Shown here: positions 54,844-64,000 of the stretch, one piece after another | Position numbering within the stretch: position 1 is the stretch's first letter | Layout of the letters: each line of letters starts with the position of its first letter | NCBI RefSeq assembly: GCF_002088275.1 | Contig: NZ_AQQS01000008.1 | Location: 99,166-163,165 of the forward strand | DNA: 64,000 nt | Direction: 5' to 3' | DNA from: Aurantimonas sp. 22II-16-19i | GTDB taxonomy: Bacteria > Pseudomonadota > Alphaproteobacteria > Rhizobiales > Rhizobiaceae | Position numbers and translations under genes: made by a program | The notes under the pieces: generated by a model | Seen by the model: the letters and a program-made list of their open reading frames with translations, nothing else | Told to the model about the DNA's origin: nothing | Databases searched by the model: none

Positions 54844-55060
54844 GGCATCCTCCCGCCCGCGCCGACAGGTCCGGCGCCGCCTGCGGCGAGACTAGCCGCA
54901 GATATCGGGCAATTCCACGTCGCCGCCGGCAGCTCGCCGGATCGGGTCTTGGCGCATGGCGCACTCGTGCCGGATCCGCCGGATCGCTTCGCGATGTCGG
55001 ACTGGCTTTCCGCGCCGTGAAGGCTCGATCCACCGTCCGACCCGATCGACCCGACGCCGA

Positions 55061-56338
55061 TCAGCCATGCAGTTTCAGCTGCGCGCCCTTGGCCGGCGAG
55101 AGCCAGTCGGCAAAGATCGCGACACCGCCCCGCAAGGGACCGAGCAGCGTCCACTGGTGGCGACGCTGCAGGCTCTTGTAGGCGGCGTTGGCGAAGCGGC
55201 CCTTGACCAGGAGATCGTTCCTGCGGCCAAAGCCGATCTGGCCGACCGAGCCGGCGCGCGCCAGCGAGAGCAGACGGCCGCGGTCGTCGTAGACGAAGGG
55301 CTCGGGCTCCTTGCCGGCGAGGAGCAGAGGGATGGCGGCGGCGAGATAGTCGGCCTGCTGGCTGGCGCATTGCGCCGTCGGCGGCAACGGCGCGCCGGCG
55401 CCTTCCGGCGTGAAGGACGCGGCATCGCCGAACGCCTGGATCCGCGGATCGAGCCCGCTCCGAAGCCGGGAATCGACGACGATGCGACCCTTGTTGTCGA
55501 GGTCGAAGGCGGCGAGCCTCGCCAGCACCGGATTGCCGACGAGCCCCGCCGCCCAGACCGAGATGTCGGCCGGATAGCGGGTGCCGTCGGCCGCGATGAC
55601 GCCGTCGGCGGTGATCTCCGCGATCTTGGCGCCGGTCAGCGTGTCGATCTCGAGGTCGTCCAGCCGCGAACGGACCGCCCCGCGCAACGTCTCCTCGGCG
55701 CCCGGCATGAGCTGGGGCGCGGCTTCCGCGATCAGGACCTGCAGCATGTCGCGCGGCGCCTTGCCCTCGCCCCGGAAGAAGCCGGCCTCGACCTGGCGCA
55801 GATTGGCGGCAAGCTCCGTGCCGGTGGCGCCGGAGCCGACGATGACGACGCGCGCCGCCGTGCCGGTCTGACGGGCGTCGATCATCGCCGCGACGAAGCG
55901 CGCGCGGAAGCGATCGGCGTCCGCACGCTCGTCGAGGCGCACGGCGTATGCGTCGACACCCTTGGTGCCGAAGTCCGGCGTCACGCCGCCCAGCGCCACG
56001 ACGAGATGGTCGAACGCCAGTTCGCGCGGCCGTGCGTCGTCGCCGTCGGGAGCCTTCGGCCCGGACAGGCGGACGATGCGCCGGGCCGGATCGACGGCCT
56101 CGACCTCGCCCTGCTGGAACTCGAAACCGCGCATGCGGGCGAGCATGTAGTAGCTGAGCTCCGACAGGGTCGAATCGATCGTGCCCGCGGCGAATTCATG
56201 CAGCCGCGGCTTCCACAGGTGGGAGGCGTGGCGATCGACCAGGGTCACCCGGAGGTCGTCGCGAACGCCGAGCCGGGCGGCGAGTTCGGAGCCGCCGGCC
56301 CCGCCGCCGAGGATCAGGATCTGGGGGCGGCTGGTCAA
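55061..56338 (-). CDS. NDH-2-like FAD/NAD(P) oxidoreductase
   Basis: 425 residues of the type II NADH dehydrogenase family. FAD-binding ILILGGGAGGSELAARLG at the N terminus, NAD-binding VVIVGSGATGTELAANLR near 165, and the closing FAD motif IQAFGDAASF. The C terminus is amphipathic (GPLRGGVAIFADWLSP) and may attach the enzyme to the membrane. It passes electrons from NADH to quinone without pumping protons. Its ATG lies 3 bp after the stop of the DUF3096 gene, so the two form an operon. Confidence 0.88.
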   Translation of the reverse strand: MTSRPQILILGGGAGGSELAARLGVRDDLRVTLVDRHASHLWKPRLHEFAAGTIDSTLSELSYYMLARMRGFEFQQGEVEAVDPARRIVRLSGPKAPDGDDARPRELAFDHLVVALGGVTPDFGTKGVDAYAVRLDERADADRFRARFVAAMIDARQTGTAARVVIVGSGATGTELAANLRQVEAGFFRGEGKAPRDMLQVLIAEAAPQLMPGAEETLRGAVRSRLDDLEIDTLTGAKIAEITADGVIAADGTRYPADISVWAAGLVGNPVLARLAAFDLDNKGRIVVDSRLRSGLDPRIQAFGDAASFTPEGAGAPLPPTAQCASQQADYLAAAIPLLLAGKEPEPFVYDDRGRLLSLARAGSVGQIGFGRRNDLLVKGRFANAAYKSLQRRHQWTLLGPLRGGVAIFADWLSPAKGAQLKLHG

Positions 56339-56341
56339 GGC

Positions 56342-56500
56342 TCACCCTCCGCCGGGAAGGTTGATCAGGCCGGGAAACAGGCCCATCAGGCCGACGACGA
56401 TCAGATAGACGGCAACGATGATGTTCAGGAGCCGCGGCACGATCAGGATGAGGATCCCGGCGACCAGCGCGACGAGCGGTTGAATGGCAATGATTTCCAT
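56342..56500 (-). CDS. DUF3096 family small membrane protein
   Basis: 52 residues; begins MEIIAIQPLVALVAGILILI and continues with a PRLLNIIVAVYLIVVGLMGL second helix, ending in Gly-Gly-Gly. This is the DUF3096 pattern of two membrane helices with a PRLLN turn. Strong GGAGG site before the ATG at 56498-56500. Co-transcribed with the NDH-2-like gene, 3 bp apart, suggesting a small membrane partner. Function of the family unknown. Confidence 0.82.
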   Translation of the reverse strand: MEIIAIQPLVALVAGILILIVPRLLNIIVAVYLIVVGLMGLFPGLINLPGGG

Positions 56501-56721
56501 GACGACCTCCGTAGGAGGGCGTTAGCTAGTGCGCGGCACCGGCGGTCAAAGAGCCCGGCTGCGCGAGGGCGAAGGCGGCGCGACGGGATCGGCCGCCCGG
56601 AACGCCGGCGACCAGACGACGAAGGGAAGGAACTGCGGCTCCTTCCCTTGCCTCTCCCCCACGATCTCTCCCCTGGACAGGATCGTCGGCGCGATCGCTT
56701 TGCTCGCCGGCGGCCGTCCCG

Positions 56722-58629
56722 TCAGAACTCGGTCCAGCCCTCAGCGACGGGCGCCGGCTTCCTCGCCGCCCCGCCGGATCCGGTGGCCCGCATCTGCGGC
56801 ACCGGCTTCTTCGCCGCCGGCCTGGCGTCGCGCCTCGCCGCCTCGGCGCCGGATCTGGCAACGGGCCGGGCGACGGGCGCTGTGGCGCCGGCGAGCGCCT
56901 TCACCTTGAACCGCGCGACGGTCCGCGCGAGGTCGTCGGTCTCGGATGCCAGCGTCTGGGCGGCAGCGGTCGCTTCCTCCACCATTGCGGCATTCTGCTG
57001 GGTCACCTTGTCCATCTGGTCGGCCGCGCTGGAGACCTCGCGCAGGTTGATCGCCTGCTCGCGGGCCGAGTCGGCGATCTTGGCCACCACATCGGCCATG
57101 CTGGCGACGACGGTGACGATCTCGTCCAGGCTCTTGCCCGACGCCGTCACCAGGTCGACGCCGCGTTCCACCTGCTCCGACGAGGCGGTGATCAGGTCCT
57201 TGATCTCCTTTGCCGCCTCGGCCGAGCGCTGGGCCAGCGCCCGCACTTCCTGAGCGACGACGGCGAAGCCCTTGCCGGCCTCGCCGGCCCGAGCCGCTTC
57301 CACCCCGGCGTTCAGGGCGAGGAGATTGGTCTGGAAGGCGATCTCGTCGATCACCCCGATGATCTGCGAGATCTTCTGGGACGAGCCCTCGATCTCGCTC
57401 ATCGCCGTCACCGCCTGGGCGACGATCTCGCCGCCCTTCTCGGCCTTCACCCTCGCCAATGTCGCGGTCTCGCGCGCCTCGACGGCTCCGTCGGCCGACT
57501 GGTTGACGGCGCTCGACACCTGGCTGATCGCCGCGACGGTCTCTTCGAGGCTCGCCGCCTGCTGCTCGGTGCGGTGGGCGAGGTCGTTGGAGGCGACGGT
57601 GATCTCGGCGAGCCCGGTGCGGATCACGCCGACGGTGCCGACGACGCTGCCGATGGCGGTTTCCAGCGCTTCGACCGAGGCATTGAACTTCGCCTTGATC
57701 GGCTCGAATTCCGGCGCCACCTCGCCCGACATGCGCACCGTGAGGTCGCCGCCCGACAGCCGGTCGAAGCCGGCATCGACGACGCCCATGAAGGTCCTCA
57801 GATCGCCCGCCTTGGCGTGTTCCAGCTCGGCCTGCCGCTGCTTGGCTTCCGCCTCGGAGACGCGGGCGGCCGCCGCCTCGCGCTGGAACGCCTCCTGCTT
57901 CAGCGCGGCTTCCTTGAACACCCGCACCGCTGCCGCCATCTCGCCGATCTCGTCGCTGCGGCCGAGATCGGGGATGTCGACGGATTTGTCGCCCTGCGCC
58001 AGGGCCGACATGACGGCGGTGACCTCGCGGATCGGCCCGGTCACGCTGCGCTTCAGAAAGAAGGCGACGGTCGCGACGACGAGGCCGGCGATGATCAGGC
58101 CGACGGCGATGGCCATGGTCATCTGCCCTGCCATCGCCGTGCTGACGGTCGAGGTATCGGTCGCGGTGACGAGCACCCCGACAGGTTGATCCCCCTTGCC
58201 GATGGGAATGGCGACGACGATGTGGCCGTCGGTCCACTGGCTCTGCGTTCCGGTCACGGCCGTGGCGAAGGCTTCGAGACTGCCCGCCGAGGCGAGGGTC
58301 GCCGAGGTGTAGGTCGTCAGCGGCTTGCCGTTCCGGTCGACGACCAGGATGTCCGACAGGGCGTTGCCGGCGTCCTCGACCAGATCGGCATAGACGCTCT
58401 CGACGACTTCGACCTTGCCCCACTTGACGCCGCCGGCCATCTGGTCGGCCATCAGCCTGGTTTCGATCGTCGCCTTTTCCCTCGCCTCGTCATGCAGCAT
58501 CGACTGCAGCTGCTGCAGTTCGATGCCGACGAGGGCGACCATGCCGAGCACGACGGGGATCGCGGTGACGAGCGCGGCCTTGAGGCTGAGGGAGATGCGT
58601 CTGCGACCGGAATTCTGATGGTGAGCCAT
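56722..58629 (-). CDS. methyl-accepting chemotaxis protein (receptor 1)
   Basis: 635 residues from the ATG 58627-58629. Membrane helix 1 at about 16-38, a periplasmic sensor of about 130 residues, helix 2 at about 172-196, then HAMP and a second HAMP-like segment. The signalling tip [20 protein letters not shown] is fully conserved. The protein ends in GWTEF, matching the xWxxF tether that docks CheR/CheB. The start lies 26 bp after the secreted sensor-like gene, so both are probably one operon. Ligand unknown. Confidence 0.93.
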   Translation of the reverse strand: MAHHQNSGRRRISLSLKAALVTAIPVVLGMVALVGIELQQLQSMLHDEAREKATIETRLMADQMAGGVKWGKVEVVESVYADLVEDAGNALSDILVVDRNGKPLTTYTSATLASAGSLEAFATAVTGTQSQWTDGHIVVAIPIGKGDQPVGVLVTATDTSTVSTAMAGQMTMAIAVGLIIAGLVVATVAFFLKRSVTGPIREVTAVMSALAQGDKSVDIPDLGRSDEIGEMAAAVRVFKEAALKQEAFQREAAAARVSEAEAKQRQAELEHAKAGDLRTFMGVVDAGFDRLSGGDLTVRMSGEVAPEFEPIKAKFNASVEALETAIGSVVGTVGVIRTGLAEITVASNDLAHRTEQQAASLEETVAAISQVSSAVNQSADGAVEARETATLARVKAEKGGEIVAQAVTAMSEIEGSSQKISQIIGVIDEIAFQTNLLALNAGVEAARAGEAGKGFAVVAQEVRALAQRSAEAAKEIKDLITASSEQVERGVDLVTASGKSLDEIVTVVASMADVVAKIADSAREQAINLREVSSAADQMDKVTQQNAAMVEEATAAAQTLASETDDLARTVARFKVKALAGATAPVARPVARSGAEAARRDARPAAKKPVPQMRATGSGGAARKPAPVAEGWTEF

Positions 58630-58655
58630 GGGCAAGTCCTTCTTTCGTGGACGGC

Positions 58656-59252
58656 TCAGAGTTCGAGCATGTCGAGATTGATGCCGACGGTCGCGGCGCC
58701 GATCGGCTGGCCCGTCTCTGGATCGACGATCGTGAACGAGGCCTGCGACTGCAGCATCTGGGTCGACTCGTCCTGTTCGACGCCATCGACGAAGACGGCT
58801 TCGCCGCCGCTGCCATAGGTCTTCTGCCACTTGGCCTCGTCGCCCTGCCAGTAGTCGGACGTCGGGTCGCTCTGGGCGACGTTCAGTCCGTGGGCGTCCA
58901 TGACGAAGACCTCGGTGATCATGCCGCCCGCCTCGTCGCGGAACGTCTTGAGATACTCGGAGGCCGGCGAGTTGAGGCCCTTGTCGACCATCTCGCCGCC
59001 GCCTGCCTCGACCTCGGAACGCCACTGCTTGTCGCGGGCGTCGATGTCGGCCTGGGTGATCGCCGCGTTCGCCGCGTTCTGGGCATTGATGGCGGCGACG
59101 ATCGCCGGGTTGCTCAACCCCTGCTTGAGCTTGGTGTTGACGAGTTCAGTGATCGGCGCGACATGCGCTTCTTGCGCAACGACAGGCGAGACCCATAGGC
59201 AGCCGGCGATGGCAAACGGAAGAACACGCGCAAGGATGTACGCTTTATGCAT
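58656..59252 (-). CDS. secreted PDC/Cache-like sensor protein
   Basis: 198 residues from ATG 59250-59252. Signal peptide about 1-24, then a single alpha/beta domain without membrane segments. The [20 protein letters not shown] and [20 protein letters not shown] strands match PDC/Cache folds normally built into chemoreceptors. Being stand-alone and directly upstream of receptor 1, it may be a periplasmic co-receptor that presents ligand. The domain call rests on strand pattern and is fairly confident; the role is inferred. Confidence 0.75.
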   Translation of the reverse strand: MHKAYILARVLPFAIAGCLWVSPVVAQEAHVAPITELVNTKLKQGLSNPAIVAAINAQNAANAAITQADIDARDKQWRSEVEAGGGEMVDKGLNSPASEYLKTFRDEAGGMITEVFVMDAHGLNVAQSDPTSDYWQGDEAKWQKTYGSGGEAVFVDGVEQDESTQMLQSQASFTIVDPETGQPIGAATVGINLDMLEL

Positions 59253-59719
59253 CTCGATTTCGCTCCCACTTCTGATGCTGAGAAGATGGCCCCGCCGCAA
59301 TGATCGCAGTGGTGCGCCGATTTCTATTGCAGACCATCGCCGCAGGAGATGAATATATCTTTTAAATGGTCGATATAACCGGGTATCGTCGATCGATACT
59401 TTGATACATGACCTTATTGTATACTATCTATATTATCATCCCCCCGACATGCGCCGGCCACGCCGATGCCTCCCGGAGGGTTGCTGCCACGATCGTTCGG
59501 TCAGCCGAGCAGGCTCAGGTGCCGGAGAGCGCTTCGATCGCGCCCGACCAACGAAAAACCCCGCCGCTGGCGAGCGACGGGGTTTCGTGGATCACAGGTT
59601 CGGCAGTCCGGCATCGCCGCTGCCGCGCAAGACGGGCATGTCCGCCGCGAGCCCCTCGTCATTGCCGCCCCGCCCGGAGGGGGCGGGCCGGCGCGCCGGA
59701 GCGATCGGGCGAGGCGCGA
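59253..59719. other. non-coding region with AT-rich promoter
   Basis: About 465 bp without a gene. The stretch 59340-59450 is strikingly AT-rich for this chromosome and probably holds the leftward promoter of the sensor/receptor operon. The right part holds the terminator of the dehydrogenase gene. Confidence 0.55.
59554..59586 (-). terminator. intrinsic terminator of 3-hydroxybutyrate dehydrogenase gene
   Basis: Stem AAACCCCG...CGGGGTTT with nearly perfect 13-bp arms and a 4-nt loop; on the - strand it is followed by a run of five T. It lies about 135 bp downstream of the dehydrogenase stop. Confidence 0.75.
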
Positions 59720-60499
59720 TCAGGCCATGTACCAGCCGTGGCTCGGCACGATCGACTGGCCGGTCAGGGCGTTCGACTTGAAGCTCGCCAGGAACAGCGC
59801 CACCTCGGCGACATCCTCCATGGTGGTGAAGGTCTGGTCGACCGTCTCTCCCAGCATGATCTTGTTGACGACCTCGTCCTCGGAGATGCCGAGGCTCTGC
59901 GCCTGTTCCGGGATCTGCTTTTCCACCAGCGGCGTCTTCACGAAGCCCGGGCAGATGGTGTTCGACCGGACGCCATGCTTGGCGCCCTCCTTGGCCATCA
60001 CCCGGGCAAGGCCCAGAATGCCGTGCTTGGCGGCCACATAGGCGGTCTTCAGCGCCGAGGGCTCGTGGCTGTGGACCGAGCCCATGTAGATCAGCGATCC
60101 GGACTTCTGCGGATACATGTATTTGACGCAGGCCTTGGTGAGCAGGAACGAGCCGTCCAGGTGGATCGTCACCAGCTTGCGGAATTCCGAGTAGGGAAAC
60201 TCCTCGATCGGGTGGACGATCTGGATGCCGGCGTTGGAGACCATCGTGTCGATGCGTCCGTAGCGCTCGGCCACCTGGTCGACGCCGCCGTTCACCGCGT
60301 CCTCGTCGGTCACGTCCATGGCCACGGCCATCGCCTCGCCGCCCGAGGCCCGGATTTCGGCCGCGACCTTTTCGGCCCCGTCCATGTTGATGTCGCAGAT
60401 CGCGACCTTGCCGCCTTCGCGCACGAACGTCTCGGCGATCACCCGGCCGATCCCCGAGCTCGCACCGGTGACGACGGCGACGTTACCTTCCATCTGCAT
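59720..60499 (-). CDS. SDR-family 3-hydroxybutyrate dehydrogenase-like
   Basis: 259 residues of the short-chain dehydrogenase family. NAD-binding TGASSGIG near 12-19, NAG at the SNAGIQ turn, catalytic Y154 and K158 (YVAAK). The [17 protein letters not shown] block and [19 protein letters not shown] are typical of rhizobial 3-hydroxybutyrate dehydrogenases, which turn 3-hydroxybutyrate into acetoacetate during PHB use. ATG at 60497-60499. Monocistronic with its own terminator. Other SDR substrates are possible. Confidence 0.85.
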   Translation of the reverse strand: MQMEGNVAVVTGASSGIGRVIAETFVREGGKVAICDINMDGAEKVAAEIRASGGEAMAVAMDVTDEDAVNGGVDQVAERYGRIDTMVSNAGIQIVHPIEEFPYSEFRKLVTIHLDGSFLLTKACVKYMYPQKSGSLIYMGSVHSHEPSALKTAYVAAKHGILGLARVMAKEGAKHGVRSNTICPGFVKTPLVEKQIPEQAQSLGISEDEVVNKIMLGETVDQTFTTMEDVAEVALFLASFKSNALTGQSIVPSHGWYMA

Positions 60500-60787
60500 T
60501 GACTCGATCCCTTGCTGTTCGCTCCTGCAGCAAATGGACGGGAGCCGCTGCACAGCAAGGCGGTCGGGCCACATGACGAAAGTTTAAGTCGCCGCGCCGG
60601 GGACCGCCCCGAGCCTCGCACGGGCTCGCGGTCGCCGAACCGGCAGGACGCGCGAAAGCGGGGACGGCCTCGCCATCCCCGCCGTTTTCAACGGGCGCTG
60701 CCGGACCGGGCCGGGGCGGATTGGGTCGGACCGGATCGCGTCGTGTCTTCCGGGCCGCTCCTGCGAGCGGCGGACCTCGATCCCGCG

Positions 60788-63300
<2,513 letters not shown>

Positions 63301-64000
63301 TCAGAATTCGGCCCAGCTCTCCTCGGGCTGCGCCGGCCTGCGGGCCGCGCCGCCCGGTCCGGCGGTCCGCAGCTGCGGCACCGGCCTTGGAGCAGCCTTG
63401 CTGTTGGCGGAGCTGCGCGCGGCCCGTTCCGCGGCCGGCCGTTCGACGGGAGCGGACGCTGCGCGCCCGGTCCGGAACCGTTCCACCGCCCTCGCCAGGC
63501 CGTCGGTCTCGACCGACAGCGTCTGTGCGGCGGCGGTCGACTGCTCGACCATCGCGGCGTTCTGCTGGGTCACCTTGTCCATCTGGTCGGCCGCGCCCGA
63601 CACTTCGCGAAGGCTCGTCGCCTGCTCGCGCGCCGAGTCCGCGATCCTGGCCACCGATTCCGCCATGCCGGCGACCTCGGCGACGATCTCGTCGAGGCTC
63701 TTGCCCGACGCCGTCACAAGCGCCACGCCCTTCTCCACCTGTTCCGACGAGGTCGAGATCAGCCCCTTGATCTCCTTCGCCGCCTCCGCCGAGCGCTGGG
63801 CCAGCGCCCGCACTTCCTGGGCGACCACCGCAAAGCCCTTGCCCGCCTCGCCGGCGCGCGCCGCCTCGACCCCGGCATTGAGCGCGAGGAGGTTGGTCTG
63901 GAAGGCGATCTCGTCGATGACGCCGATGATCTGGGTGATCTGCTGGGAGGAAGCTTCGATGCCGTTCATCGCCGTCACCGCCTGGGCGACGATCTCGCCG
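63301..64000 (-). CDS. methyl-accepting chemotaxis protein (receptor 3), 3' part only
   Basis: C-terminal 232 residues or so; the rest lies beyond the window edge. Carries the conserved tip [20 protein letters not shown], the methylation helices and an SWAEF C-terminal CheR tether. From the edge to about 63530 the protein differs from receptor 2 at only one or two positions; the proline/alanine-rich linker before the tether differs freely. Sensor domain not visible. Confidence 0.93.
   Translation of the reverse strand, partial: GEIVAQAVTAMNGIEASSQQITQIIGVIDEIAFQTNLLALNAGVEAARAGEAGKGFAVVAQEVRALAQRSAEAAKEIKGLISTSSEQVEKGVALVTASGKSLDEIVAEVAGMAESVARIADSAREQATSLREVSGAADQMDKVTQQNAAMVEQSTAAAQTLSVETDGLARAVERFRTGRAASAPVERPAAERAARSSANSKAAPRPVPQLRTAGPGGAARRPAQPEESWAEF

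Overview
The window is a G+C-rich stretch of an alphaproteobacterial chromosome, most likely order Hyphomicrobiales. Support comes from a MarR regulator of the LdtR type beside a DUF6163 membrane gene, a zinc-ligand-free HemB, a DUF6074 gene, rhizobial-style intergenic palindromes and NarL/HisKA_3 regulators. Genus is not determinable by eye; an Aurantimonas/Jiella-like organism is a guess.

Layout. 1-9316: the 3' end of tldD, a leftward two-component pair, and a tightly overlapped rightward Bat-type operon (MoxR ATPase, DUF58, small membrane protein, two von Willebrand proteins, TPR protein, BatD). 9317-15724: ldtR-DUF6163, hemB, and two permeases plus a binding protein of an NMT1/THI5-type ABC importer with no ATPase gene in the locus. 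15725-15800: tRNA-Lys(TTT).

15754-25978 is an integrated element of about 10.2 kb, bounded by a perfect 48-bp repeat of the tRNA 3' part. It has a P4-type integrase, an AlpA-like regulator, a chain of small coupled early genes, a winged-helix protein whose own gene contains iterons (candidate replication initiator and origin), a P27-type small terminase and an HK97-type major capsid protein. No portal, large terminase or tail gene is visible. This is the pattern of a phage satellite that brings its own shell and packaging specificity. Its tRNA-side end carries unrelated cargo: a PIN nuclease with an overlapping partner, a zinc-ribbon protein and an orphan protein, which are candidate toxin-antitoxin or defence genes.

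26150-48072 is a large surface-glycan/lipid cluster. It encodes a double-domain sulfotransferase, two giant glycosyltransferases, methyltransferases (two carrying a shared zinc-ribbon plus methyltransferase tail fused to different N-terminal domains), two pyruvyl-transferase-family proteins, a TPR-hydrolase, and a closely overlapped lipid cassette: acyl carrier protein, GT2, PhyH oxygenase, fatty-acyl-AMP ligase, second PhyH oxygenase, P450. I read it as making an acylated, oxidised, possibly pyruvylated and sulfated glycan or glycolipid; the product is unknown.

48177-64000: a diguanylate cyclase, a small membrane protein, FtsK, a second P450, a DUF3096/NADH-dehydrogenase-like pair, an SDR resembling 3-hydroxybutyrate dehydrogenase, and three chemoreceptors (the last cut by the window edge) with near-identical signalling tips and CheR-tether C termini. 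One chemoreceptor is paired with a stand-alone secreted sensor-like protein. A 101-bp dispersed palindromic repeat occurs three times, mostly touching gene 3' ends.
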